Shown here: positions 22,987 through 31,786 of the stretch, piece after piece | Position numbering within the stretch: the stretch's first letter is position 1 | Layout: each line of letters opens with the position of its first letter | DNA from: Pseudomonadota bacterium | Lineage (GTDB): Bacteria > Pseudomonadota > Gammaproteobacteria > Burkholderiales > Burkholderiaceae_C | Reading direction: 5' to 3' | NCBI GenBank assembly: GCA_018241265.1 | Contig: JAFEEF010000010.1 | Location: forward strand, 1-64,000 | DNA length: 64,000 nt | Program-made: the position numbers and the translations under genes | The notes under the pieces: model-generated | The model's input: the letters and a program-made list of their open reading frames with translations, nothing else | Databases searched by the model: none | What the model was told of the DNA's origin: nothing

Positions 22987-25900
22987 ATGGAATCCACCGC
23001 CTACCTTCGCCAGCCCGCCTTGCGCGGCGACACCGTCGTGTTCGTCTGCGACGACGATCTCTGGAGCGTCCCTGCCGAAGGCGGCGTCGCGCGGCGCTTG
23101 ACCGCCGGCCTCGCGGAGCCGGGAACGCCGGCGCTGTCGCCCGATGGCCGGCTGCTCGCATTCGTCAGCCGCGACGAGCAGCATCCCGAGGTCTATGTGA
23201 TGCCGGCCTCGGGCGGCGCGGCGCGGCGGCTGACCTGGCTGGGGCCGGACGTGCAGGTGCGCGGCTGGACCGACGACGGCCGGATCCTCTTCGTGACGAC
23301 GCACGGCCAGCCGTTCTTCCGCAACTACCGCGCCTACACGATCGGTCCCGACGGTGGCATGCCGGTGCTGCTGCCGCTCGGCCAGGTCAACCACCTGTCG
23401 TTCGGCCCGGAAGGCACGATGGTCCTCGGTCGCAACACCGGCGATCCGGCGCGCTGGAAGCGCTACCGCGGCGGCACCGCCGGTCACTTGTGGATCGACG
23501 CCGAAGGGCAGGGCCAGTTCCGGCGCATGACCGAGCTCGATGCCGGCAACGTCACCTGCCCGATGTGGATGGCCGATCGCATCTACCACCTGTCGGATCA
23601 GGAAGGCGCCGGCAATCTCTATTCATGCCGTCCCGACGGCAGCGACCTGCGCCGCCACACCGACCACGAGACCTACTACGCGCGCCATGCGCAGACCGAT
23701 GGCCAGCGCATCGTCTACCAATGCGGCGCCGACATCTGGTGCTACGACCCGCGCACCGACGCGACGCGCAGGATCCCGATCGAGATCGCGACGCCGCGTA
23801 CCCAGGCGGCGCGCAAGTTCGTCCCGGCGGCCGATCACCTCGGCGACGTGCGGCTGCATCCGGCCGGCCACAGCCTCGCGCTCGATGCGCGCGGCAAGCT
23901 CTATTCGATGGCGCTGTGGGAAGGCGCGGTGCTGCAGCACGGCGCCGCCGACGGCGCGCGCTACCGGTTCGGCCAGTGGCTCGCCGACGGCACCACGCTG
24001 GTCGCGGTCAGCGACGGCTCGGGCGAAGAGCGCGTGCAGGTGTTCGTCGACGGCACCGGCCGCGAGCTCGACTGGGACGTCGGCCGCGTCACCGGTTTCG
24101 CGGCGGCGCCGCGCGGCGGCCTGGTCGCGATCGCCAACCATCGCAACGAAGTGATGGTCGGCGACGTCGCGACCGGCACGCTCGTCGCGGTCGATCGCAG
24201 CGAGCATGGCCGCACCGAGCATCTCGCGTGGTCGCCCGACGGTGCCTGGCTCGCCTACACCTTCCACACCAGCAGCCGGCACCAGGCGATCAAGCTGCAC
24301 GAAGTGGCCAGCGGCCGCGGCGCGCTCGTCACGCAGCCCGACTTTCGCGACTACTGCCCGGCGTTCGATCCCGACGGCAAGTACCTCTACTTCCTGTCCT
24401 ACCGCACCTTCGATCCGGTCTACGACAGCGTGCAGTTCGAGCTCAGCTTCCCGCGCGCGGCGCGCCCCTACCTGATCGCGCTGCAGGCGGGCGGCCGGCC
24501 GCCGTTCGACCCCGTGCCCAAAGGCCTGAAGGGCGATGACACCAAGCATGCCGATGCCGACAAGGCCAAGCCCGCGACACCGGCGCCGGCGCTGCGCATC
24601 GACCTCGACGGCATCGAGCGGCGCATCGCGGCGTTCCCGGTCGCCGAGGACCGCTTCGAGCAGATCGCCGGCGGCGCCGGCGGCAAGGTCGTCTGGACCG
24701 TGATGCCGATGGCCGGCGCGCACGGTCGCGGCGGCCACAAGGAAAAGCCCGGCACCCTGCAGGTGTTCGACTTCGCGACCGCGCGCGCCGAGACCTTGAT
24801 GGCCGAGGTCGACGGCTTCGCGATCGCGGCCGACCACACGACGCTCGTCGTGCGTGTAGGTAAGCGACTGCGCGCGATCGCGATCGACCGCAAGAGCGAT
24901 GCCGACGACAGCGAAGCATCCGGCACGAAGCCGTCGCGCAAGAGCGGGTGGATCGACCTCGGCCGGGTGCGCGTCTCGATCGATCCGGCGCGCGAATGGC
25001 AGCAGATGCTGCGCGAGGTCTGGCGCCTGCAGCGCGACCAGTTCTGGGTCGCCAACATGTCGGGCCACGACTGGGACGAAGTCTACCGCCGCTATGCGCC
25101 GCTCGCCGCGCGCGTCGCCACGCGTGCCGAGCTGTCCGATCTGATCTGGGAGATGCAGGGCGAGCTCGGCACGTCGCACGCCTACGAATCGGGCGGCGAC
25201 CATCGCAAGCCGCCGCAAGTGGCGCTCGGCCACCTCGCTGCCGAGCTGCGCTATGTCGAGGCCGACCAGAGCTACGAGATCGCGCGCATCGTCACCGGCG
25301 ATACCTGGGACGCAAGTGCCGATTCGCCGCTCAACGCCGTCGGCGTCGAGGCCCGGCCGGGCGAGCGCATCGTCGCCGTGAACGGCCAGCGCGTGTCGCG
25401 CGAGCGTCCGCCGCAGGCGCTCCTGGTGCACCAGTCGGCCAGCAAGGTCGAGCTGACCTTGGCCGCAGCGAGCGGCGGCACGACGCGCCGCGTCACCGTC
25501 ACCACGCTCGCCGACGACGTGCCGGCGCGCTACCGCGAATGGGTCGAGCGCAACCGCGCCTGGGTGCACGCGCAGTCGGGCGGCCGCGTCGGCTACATCC
25601 ACCTGCCCGACATGATGTCGGCCGGCTTCGCCGAGTTCCACCGCTACTTCTCCGCCGAGTGCGACCGCGATGGCCTCGTCATCGACGTGCGCTACAACCG
25701 CGGCGGGCATGTCTCGCAACTGCTGCTCGAGAAGGTCGCGCGCAAGCGCATCGGCTACGACATCTCGCGCTGGAGCCAGCCGCAGCCCTACCCGAACGAG
25801 GCCGTCGCCGGACCGGTGGTCGCGCTGACCAACGAGCATGCCGGCTCGGACGGCGACATCTTCTCGCACAGCTTCAAGCTGATGGGCATCGGCCCCTTGG

Positions 25901-26214
25901 TCGGCACGCGCACCTGGGGCGGCGTGATCGGCATCTGGCCGCGCCACGCGCTCGTCGACGGCAGCGAGACGACCCAGCCGGAGTTCTCGTTCTGGTTCAA
26001 GGACGTCGGCTGGGGCGTCGAGAACTACGGCACCGATCCGACGATCGCGATCGACAACGCGCCGCAGGACGCTGCCGCCGGCCGCGACCGGCAGCTCGAA
26101 GCGGCGCTCGCCACCGCGCTGAAGCTGGCCGACGAAGCCGCGCCCGGCATCCCCGACTTCGGGCCGCGCCCGGACCTGGCGCGTCGGCCGCTGCCGAAGC
26201 GGGGCGCGCGTTGA
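22987..26214 (+). CDS. Tricorn protease homologue
   Basis: A 1075-residue cytoplasmic peptidase of the tricorn family, which in studied members degrades 6-12-residue peptides released by larger proteases. The N-terminal two thirds contain beta-propeller blades (for example GTPALSPDGRLLAFVSRDE and TEHLAWSPDGAWLAYTFH). A PDZ domain lies near residues 760-840. The C-terminal catalytic domain has His-731 in ELGTSHAYE and the Ser-954 nucleophile followed by Asp in NEHAGSDGDIF, matching the known His and Ser-Asp pair of tricorn. Length is as expected. The ATG at 22987 has a weak ribosome site, but MESTAYLRQPALRGDTVVFV is the usual family start. A four-base overlap joins it to the next gene. Confidence 0.93.
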   Translation: MESTAYLRQPALRGDTVVFVCDDDLWSVPAEGGVARRLTAGLAEPGTPALSPDGRLLAFVSRDEQHPEVYVMPASGGAARRLTWLGPDVQVRGWTDDGRILFVTTHGQPFFRNYRAYTIGPDGGMPVLLPLGQVNHLSFGPEGTMVLGRNTGDPARWKRYRGGTAGHLWIDAEGQGQFRRMTELDAGNVTCPMWMADRIYHLSDQEGAGNLYSCRPDGSDLRRHTDHETYYARHAQTDGQRIVYQCGADIWCYDPRTDATRRIPIEIATPRTQAARKFVPAADHLGDVRLHPAGHSLALDARGKLYSMALWEGAVLQHGAADGARYRFGQWLADGTTLVAVSDGSGEERVQVFVDGTGRELDWDVGRVTGFAAAPRGGLVAIANHRNEVMVGDVATGTLVAVDRSEHGRTEHLAWSPDGAWLAYTFHTSSRHQAIKLHEVASGRGALVTQPDFRDYCPAFDPDGKYLYFLSYRTFDPVYDSVQFELSFPRAARPYLIALQAGGRPPFDPVPKGLKGDDTKHADADKAKPATPAPALRIDLDGIERRIAAFPVAEDRFEQIAGGAGGKVVWTVMPMAGAHGRGGHKEKPGTLQVFDFATARAETLMAEVDGFAIAADHTTLVVRVGKRLRAIAIDRKSDADDSEASGTKPSRKSGWIDLGRVRVSIDPAREWQQMLREVWRLQRDQFWVANMSGHDWDEVYRRYAPLAARVATRAELSDLIWEMQGELGTSHAYESGGDHRKPPQVALGHLAAELRYVEADQSYEIARIVTGDTWDASADSPLNAVGVEARPGERIVAVNGQRVSRERPPQALLVHQSASKVELTLAAASGGTTRRVTVTTLADDVPARYREWVERNRAWVHAQSGGRVGYIHLPDMMSAGFAEFHRYFSAECDRDGLVIDVRYNRGGHVSQLLLEKVARKRIGYDISRWSQPQPYPNEAVAGPVVALTNEHAGSDGDIFSHSFKLMGIGPLVGTRTWGGVIGIWPRHALVDGSETTQPEFSFWFKDVGWGVENYGTDPTIAIDNAPQDAAAGRDRQLEAALATALKLADEAAPGIPDFGPRPDLARRPLPKRGAR

Positions 26215-26633
26215 CGTCGCCTTCCGGCGCCGGGGCCGGCGCAGTCGTGCGGGAGTACTGGCGCCTGATGGCGAGCAACGACTGGTCCTCGGTCGGCGCC
26301 GTGCTCGCGTCCGACTTCGTGCTCGAATGGCCGCAGTCGCGCGAGCGCATCCGGGGCGCCGAGCGCTATGCGCGCATGAACGCCGAATACCCGGCCCATG
26401 GTCGCTGGACCTTCGAGATCCATCGCATCGTCGACGGCGGTGCCGACGAAGCCGTCTCCGAAGTCAGCGCGAGCGACGGCGTGCAGCAGGGGCGCGCGAT
26501 CTCGTTCTTCGCGCTGCGCGACGGCAAGATCGCGCGGCTCGTCGAATACTGGCCCGAGCCCTACGACGCGCCGGCGCACCGGGCGCATCTGGTCGAGCCG
26601 ATGGAAGAGAACGGCGAGTCGGGCGCCGCGTAG
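26211..26633 (+). CDS. SnoaL/NTF2-like protein
   Basis: A 140-residue protein with the NTF2/SnoaL-like cone fold: VVREYWRLMASNDWSSVGAV and ADFVLEWPQSRERIRG at the start, FFALRDGKIARLVEYWPEPY near the end. Such proteins include small isomerases and hydrolases as well as non-catalytic binders; the role is unknown. The likely start is the TTG at 26211 overlapping the tricorn stop (TTGA), because the first ATG at 26268 would delete the first helix of the fold. Co-transcription with the tricorn gene is very likely. Confidence 0.8.
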   Translation: MTSPSGAGAGAVVREYWRLMASNDWSSVGAVLASDFVLEWPQSRERIRGAERYARMNAEYPAHGRWTFEIHRIVDGGADEAVSEVSASDGVQQGRAISFFALRDGKIARLVEYWPEPYDAPAHRAHLVEPMEENGESGAA

Positions 26634-26791
26634 TCCTGAACGACGCGCCTCGGAGACTGAGAGCATCCCCTGCCCCTGTCGGTGCGCGGCGATGGCGGAG
26701 TAACGTGGGGCGCGGGCAAGGCGCTTTCACGCTTGCTGCTGTGTTGTCGCTGGGCGCAACAGCCCGCCGGTCTCGCCCGGCAGGCGAGTCC

Positions 26792-27150
26792 CTTTCTTCT
26801 GCTGGCCCAGAAGAAAGTAACCAAAGAAGAGGGCCCAACACCAGCCATCAGAGCGGTGGGTGTGGCACGAGACCAGAGGCGGCTGCTGCGAGACTCATGC
26901 TGCGCGTTGCAGTCGATCGCTGCTCATCCCGCGGGAGTTCGAGAGCGCTGCGCGGGTTCGAGCCGTGCCCGTCCTTCAACAGCCGCCTCTGGTCTGTTGC
27001 CACGGGCAGCAGCCAGATGGCTGGTGTTCAGGCCCTTTGCTTTGCCTACTTTCATTTGGGCCAGCAAATGAAAGTAGGTCGGCTGCCGGCCGAGACCGGC
27101 GGGCTGCCGCGCCAAGCTCAGGCCGAGCGAAGAGCAATCCCAGTTCGACA
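26792..27150. repeat. Dispersed palindromic repeat, copy 2
   Basis: This copy is more complete than the one at the left end of the window. It opens with a 10-bp hairpin, CTTTCTTCTG at 26792-26801 and its complement at 26808-26817 around loop CTGGCC. It closes with a 14-bp hairpin, CCTACTTTCATTTG at 27045-27058 and its complement at 27065-27078, around the complementary loop GGCCAG. The two end hairpins are inverted versions of each other. Inside, further inverted matches occur, for example GACCAGAGGCGGCTG at 26871-26885 and its complement at 26980-26994. The element is therefore a roughly 287-bp imperfect palindrome with a tail of shared sequence to 27150. No transposase frame is present, so any mobility would need help from elsewhere. 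Confidence 0.8.
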
Positions 27151-27199
27151 CGATCAGGTTTCTCATGAGGCATCTGCCTCGCGCCCGATCGGGCAGGCC

Positions 27200-27748
27200 T
27201 CAGCGCGCCGATGCGGCCGTCGATGCGGCCCGAGGCGCGACCGCGAGGTCGATCCTGGCGTGGTCGGGCGCCAGCACCGCGGTGGCGGTGTCCGCGCCGG
27301 CGTGCGCGACGACGATCGCCCGATGCGACGGATCGATGTCGAAGAAGAGGCGGTAGTCGAGGGTCAGGCGCACGGGCTTCGCCGGGCAGCGCGCTTCGAA
27401 GAACAGTGCGGCGTAGCTGCCGTCCGCATGGCCGTCGACCCATTGCCTGGTCACGCCGATCGCACAGGTCTTGCCGTCGGCCGTCAGCGTCAGGTGCGCG
27501 AGCGCATAGCGCGCGATCTCGGCCTGATGGCGCCGCAGCTCGCCCCAGGTGATCGCGCCGTTGCCGTCGTCGTCGAGTCCGAGCACGAAGTCGAGATCGC
27601 GCAGCGCGATGTCCCATAGACCCTGGACGACGGCCGGCTCCGCGGCGCGGGCCTCCAGCGTCAAGTAGGCGTCGCTGGCCGAGTGCGCTTGCGCCGGGCC
27701 TGCCATCGACAGGCTGCCTGCGAAGCACCATGCCGCGAGCAGCTTCAT
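27200..27748 (-). CDS. HupE/UreJ-like N-terminal domain, apparently truncated
   Basis: A 182-residue exported protein: signal peptide MKLLAAWCFAGSLSMAGPAQA, then HSASDAYLTL and WDIALRDLDFVLGLDDDGNG, which has an EF-hand-like Ca-loop (DDDGNGAITWGEL). This is the periplasmic N-terminal part of HupE/UreJ-type metal permeases, which normally continues into six or more membrane helices beginning with a WxIWxGxDH-type segment. Here the frame stops after AVLAPDHARIDLAVAPRAAS and no membrane domain follows. The dispersed repeat begins 50 bases beyond the stop. The gene starts by ATGA overlap with the TPR gene. It may be a truncated permease or a free-standing accessory protein of the Ni/Co cluster. 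Confidence 0.75.
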   Translation of the reverse strand: MKLLAAWCFAGSLSMAGPAQAHSASDAYLTLEARAAEPAVVQGLWDIALRDLDFVLGLDDDGNGAITWGELRRHQAEIARYALAHLTLTADGKTCAIGVTRQWVDGHADGSYAALFFEARCPAKPVRLTLDYRLFFDIDPSHRAIVVAHAGADTATAVLAPDHARIDLAVAPRAASTAASAR

Positions 27749-28983
27749 CGCGCCGCTCCGAGCGCGCGCAACTGGTCGGCGAGCGGCACGATCACCGGAT
27801 CCTGCAGCTTGCTGCGCTCGACGAAGGCGATCGCCGATGCCGCGGCCGCAGGACGCTGCGCGGCGAGCGCGGCTTCGAGCAGCACGCGCGTGTCGGGCGG
27901 TTCGCGCTGCACGTTCCAGTTCTGCGCGGCGATCTGCAATGCGCCTTCCGGATCGTGCTGCAGGTCGAGCGCGAAGCGCGCCTGCTCGCGCCCGAAGTAG
28001 TCGCTGCCGCGCTGCTGCAGGCCGGCAAAGCGCGCCGCCATCACGAAGACATAGCGCGGCAGGTCGGGGCTCTTCAGCGCCGCCTGCGCCAACGCGATGC
28101 GCAGGAACGCGGTGTCCGATGCGCTGTCGGTGCCGAGCAGCGCGAGCACGTCGGCCGGCCGGTTGCGGCCGAGCAGGAAGTCGGCGTAGGCGACCTGCAG
28201 GTAGTTGTCGTCCGGCGTCAGCGCGAGCGCCTGGCGGTATTGCCGCTCGGCCGCATCGTGGCGGCCGAGGCGCTCGGCGCTGTCGGCGGCGAGCCCGGCG
28301 ATCCAGGCGCGGAACGCCGCCGGCTGGCCGGACGACTGCCGGGCCAGCAGGTCGAGCATCGCGATGCTCTGCTCGGCCTGCCCGAGGTTGGCGCGCAGCG
28401 CCGCGGCGCAGGCCGCGCCATAGGTGACGCCGGCCGTGCCGGCGACCTGCGCGCAGCCATGGCTCGCGGCGGTGTAGTCGCCCTGCACGGCGTCCAGGGT
28501 CGCGAGGATCAGCCAGGCCTGGCCTTGCTTCGGATCGCGCTGCAGCACCTGCTTCAGCAGCGTGCGTGCCGCGTCGAACTGGTGCCGGTATTGCAGGATC
28601 GTCGCCTGCACGACGAGCGTCTCGACCGGCGCCGGCTTCTGCGCCAGCCAGGGCGCGATCACCGCTTCGGCGTAGCCGGCGTAGTGCGCGTCGCCGACTT
28701 GCCGCCCGAAGTCGACGTAGGCATCGGCCAGGCGCAGCGCGAGCGCGAGGTTGCGCGGGTCGGCATCGAACTCGCGGCGCAGCGCACGCATCGCGCGCAC
28801 CTTCGGGTCGGCGGCCGCGGGCACGCGCTGCAGCACCTCCGCATCGGCTTGCGGCACGTAGGGCGCGCGGAACGGCTGCTCGAGCGGGGCCGCGACCGAT
28901 CCCCACGCGGCGGCCGCGCACAGCGATGCGGCAGCGGCCGACCGCCAGCGGGAGCGCGACTTGCTTGAGGCAACGACGACCAT
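27745..28983 (-). CDS. Exported TPR-repeat protein
   Basis: A 412-residue protein with a signal peptide (MVVVASSKSRSRWRSAAAAS, cleavage around SVAA). The mature chain is made of helical tetratricopeptide-like repeats, such as ALALRLADAYVDFGRQVGDA, AARTLLKQVLQRDPKQGQAW and AAERQYRQALALTPDDNYLQ. TPR proteins act as assembly or binding platforms; the partner is unknown. It sits directly upstream of the HupE-like gene with an ATGA overlap and divergent from the NiCoT permease gene, so a role in metal uptake or metalloprotein assembly is suggested by context only. The ATG at 28983 was preferred to 29019 because it gives a normal signal peptide. Confidence 0.8.
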   Translation of the reverse strand: MVVVASSKSRSRWRSAAAASLCAAAAWGSVAAPLEQPFRAPYVPQADAEVLQRVPAAADPKVRAMRALRREFDADPRNLALALRLADAYVDFGRQVGDAHYAGYAEAVIAPWLAQKPAPVETLVVQATILQYRHQFDAARTLLKQVLQRDPKQGQAWLILATLDAVQGDYTAASHGCAQVAGTAGVTYGAACAAALRANLGQAEQSIAMLDLLARQSSGQPAAFRAWIAGLAADSAERLGRHDAAERQYRQALALTPDDNYLQVAYADFLLGRNRPADVLALLGTDSASDTAFLRIALAQAALKSPDLPRYVFVMAARFAGLQQRGSDYFGREQARFALDLQHDPEGALQIAAQNWNVQREPPDTRVLLEAALAAQRPAAAASAIAFVERSKLQDPVIVPLADQLRALGAAR

Positions 28984-29112
28984 GCCGCGACGATCGCATC
29001 GACACCCGCCGCAAGCCATCGGTGAAAGTCATGCCGCGCCGGCTGCATCCGTTGGCGGCGCGGCTGCGTAGGGTGGCCAGGCGATCCTGCCGCGATCGAC
29101 GAAAGGACCTCC

Positions 29113-30255
29113 GTGATCGAGAACATCGCCCTCGGTGCCGCGCCGCCCGCCCGCCGCGCCCGCCTGTCGTTCACGCCGGCCGAGTGGCTGCGGCTCGCCG
29201 GCTTCTACGGCTTCATCACGCTGCTGCACCTCGCCGGCTGGGGGCTCTACCTCCATCACGCCGCGCGCTATCCGGCGCTCGTCGGACTCGGCTTCGCGGC
29301 TTACATGTTCGGGCTCCGCCATGCGTTCGACGCCGACCACATCGCCGCGGTCGACGACACCGTGCGGCTCTTGCTGCAGAAGGGCAAGCGCCCGCTCGGC
29401 ATCGGCTTCTTCTTCTCGCTCGGGCATTCGACGATCGTGCTGCTGCTGGCGGTCGCGATCGCCTTGGCCGCCGGCGCGGTGAAGACGCACCTGCCGGAGC
29501 TGCGCGGCGTCGGCAGCCTGATCGGCGCGAGCGTTTCGGGCGTGTTCCTCTGGATCATCGGCGTGCTCAACCTCTTCGTGCTGCTCGACATCCTGAAGGT
29601 GTGGCAGAAGGCCAGGCGCGGCGGCCACAGCCATGCCCATCTCGAGCAGTTGCTGCGGCAACGCGGATTGCTGAACCGGCTGTTCGGCGGGCGCTGGTCC
29701 CGGCTGCTCAGCGAGAGCTGGCAGATGTACCCGCTCGGCTTGCTGTTCGGCCTGGGCTTCGACACCGCATCCGAGATCGGCCTGCTCGCGATGACCGCGG
29801 GCGCGTCGGCCGGCAACCTGCCGATCGGCGCGGTGCTGTCGCTGCCGCTGCTGTTCGCCGCCGGCATGTCGGTCATGGACACGACCGACGGCGTGCTGAT
29901 GGTGCAGGCCTACAACTGGGCCTTCCTGAACCCGCTGCGCAAGGTGTTCTACAACCTGGCGACGACCAGCCTGTCGATCGCCGTCGCCCTCGTGATCGGC
30001 TCGGTCGAGCTGCTGCAGGTCTTCATCAACCTGCTCGACCTGCGCGGCGGGCTGTTCGACTTCATCGTCGCGCTCGACTTCGGCGTGCTCGGCTACGTCA
30101 TCGTCGGCCTGTTCCTCGCGAGCTGGGCGATCTCGGCGGCGCTGTGGAAGTTCGGCCGCATCGAGGAGCGCCACGCCGAGGCGCTGGCGCTGCACAGCCA
30201 TGCGCACCGGCACGACGGCATCATCGGGGAGCACCGCCATGCGCACATCCATTGA
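29113..30255 (+). CDS. NiCoT-family nickel/cobalt permease
   Basis: A 380-residue inner-membrane protein with about eight helices. It carries the NiCoT signature HAFDADHIAAVDDTVR in the second helix, the LGHST segment and the LGFDTASEIGLL segment, all required for Ni/Co uptake in studied homologues. Both a central loop (GGHSHAHLEQ) and the C-terminus (HSHAHRHDGI and EHRHAHIH) are His-rich and may bind metal. The GTG at 29113 follows an AAAGGA ribosome site. It overlaps the next permease gene by 17 bases. Expected role is import of Ni2+ or Co2+ for metalloenzymes; the preferred metal cannot be read from sequence. Confidence 0.92.
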   Translation: MIENIALGAAPPARRARLSFTPAEWLRLAGFYGFITLLHLAGWGLYLHHAARYPALVGLGFAAYMFGLRHAFDADHIAAVDDTVRLLLQKGKRPLGIGFFFSLGHSTIVLLLAVAIALAAGAVKTHLPELRGVGSLIGASVSGVFLWIIGVLNLFVLLDILKVWQKARRGGHSHAHLEQLLRQRGLLNRLFGGRWSRLLSESWQMYPLGLLFGLGFDTASEIGLLAMTAGASAGNLPIGAVLSLPLLFAAGMSVMDTTDGVLMVQAYNWAFLNPLRKVFYNLATTSLSIAVALVIGSVELLQVFINLLDLRGGLFDFIVALDFGVLGYVIVGLFLASWAISAALWKFGRIEERHAEALALHSHAHRHDGIIGEHRHAHIH

Positions 30256-31786
30256 GCCGCCGCGGCGCGCCCGCCGCGCCTTGGCCGCGCTGGCATTGAC
30301 GGCCGCGCCGTTCGTCGCGCAGGCCGACACCGTCGCGAGCCTGCTCGGCGACTTCACGATCAACCAGTACTGCGGCCTGTCGATCGCGTCCGATGCGGTC
30401 GGCGTGCATCTGGCGATCGTCTATGGACAGTTGCCGGCGTTGCGCGAGCTGCACGAGGCCGATGCCGACCGCGACGGCGTGACGTCGCAGCAGGAGCGCG
30501 ACGCCTACGTGAGCCGGCTCGCGCCGGAACTCGCCGATCGGCTCGAACTCGTCGTCGATGGCCGCAAGCTGCCGTTGCGCGCGGTGCGCTGGACGTCGAG
30601 CCTGCCGAAGGAGCAGACCGGTTTCTCGTTGCGCATCGACATCGACTATGCGGCCGCGCTGGCGGCCGGACCCGCGGTGCATGCGCTGCGCTTCGACAAC
30701 CGCAACTATGCCGGCCGCATCGGCTGGCACGAGATCTCCGTGCAGTCCGCCGACGGCCTCCATGTCTACGACACCGATGCCCATGCCGACTCGCTGACCG
30801 GCGGCCTGAGCGAAGCGCTGCAGAGCCTGCCGGCGAGCGGTCCGCTCGACGAGCGTGCCGTCCACATGAACATCACGACGGCGCTGCTGCCGGCCGGCGC
30901 ACGGCCGATCGCGCGCCGCGACGGCGCAGGGCCGGTCGCCGCGCCTGCGGCCACGACGGCCGGTAATGCCGGTTGGTTGCCCACGCAGACGCGCCGCCTC
31001 ATCGCGCTGATCTCGTCGCCGCAGTTGCCGCCCTACGCAGCGCTGTTGGCGCTCGGCGCCGCGATCCTGCTCGGCGCGCTGCACGCGTTGTCGCCGGGGC
31101 ATGGCAAGGCGATCGTCGGCGCCTACCTCGTCGGCTCGCGCGGCACGCCGCGGCATGCCGCTTTCCTCGGTGCCGCGGTGACCTTGACGCACACGCTGGC
31201 GGTCTATGCGCTGGGCATCGCGACCTTGCTCGCCTCGACCTGGATCGTGCCGGAGCGGCTGTTGCCGCTGCTCGGCCTGGGGTCGGGGCTGCTCGTGTTC
31301 GGCATGGGCATCGCGTTGCTGGTGCAGCGCTGGCGTGCCGCGGTCGGAGCGTGGACGCACGACCATCACCATGCGCATGGTCAGGACCACCATCATCCGC
31401 ATGCCCACGACGCCGGCGCGCCGCACGCGCACGGCGGCCGCATGCACGCGCACCTGCCGCCGTCCGGCACGGTGAGCTGGCGCGGGCTGCTCGCGCTCGG
31501 CATCTCGGGCGGCCTGCTGCCGTGCCCGTCGGCGATGGTGCTGCTGCTCGCGGCGGTCGCGCTCGACAAGACGCTGTTCGGCCTGGCGCTGGTGCTCGCC
31601 TTCAGCATCGGCATGGCGGCCACCTTGACGGCCGTCGGCATGGCCTTCCTCTATGCGCGCGAACGGCTGCAGCGGCGCATCGGCGCGGCGCGCTGGATGA
31701 CCGCGTTGCCCGCGCTGAGCGCCGTCGCGATCACGCTGCTCGGCGCGCTGCTCTGCTACGGCTCGCTGGTCGGCGGCAGCGCCTGA
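30239..31786 (+). CDS. NicO/RcnA-type nickel/cobalt transporter with periplasmic N-domain
   Basis: A 515-residue membrane protein. A signal-like segment is followed by a periplasmic domain (about 30-235) with an EF-hand-like patch DADRDGVTSQQE. The C-terminal half has six helices with HALSPGHGKAIVGAYLVGS and SGGLLPCPSAMVLLL, the signatures of the NicO/RcnA family. A His-rich cytoplasmic loop (HDHHHAHGQDHHH) lies between helices. RcnA exports Ni/Co, while relatives import, so direction is open. The ATG at 30239 has a GGGGAG ribosome site and lies inside the end of the NiCoT gene. The stop directly abuts the stop of the convergent TonB receptor gene. Confidence 0.88.
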   Translation: MRTSIEPPRRARRALAALALTAAPFVAQADTVASLLGDFTINQYCGLSIASDAVGVHLAIVYGQLPALRELHEADADRDGVTSQQERDAYVSRLAPELADRLELVVDGRKLPLRAVRWTSSLPKEQTGFSLRIDIDYAAALAAGPAVHALRFDNRNYAGRIGWHEISVQSADGLHVYDTDAHADSLTGGLSEALQSLPASGPLDERAVHMNITTALLPAGARPIARRDGAGPVAAPAATTAGNAGWLPTQTRRLIALISSPQLPPYAALLALGAAILLGALHALSPGHGKAIVGAYLVGSRGTPRHAAFLGAAVTLTHTLAVYALGIATLLASTWIVPERLLPLLGLGSGLLVFGMGIALLVQRWRAAVGAWTHDHHHAHGQDHHHPHAHDAGAPHAHGGRMHAHLPPSGTVSWRGLLALGISGGLLPCPSAMVLLLAAVALDKTLFGLALVLAFSIGMAATLTAVGMAFLYARERLQRRIGAARWMTALPALSAVAITLLGALLCYGSLVGGSA

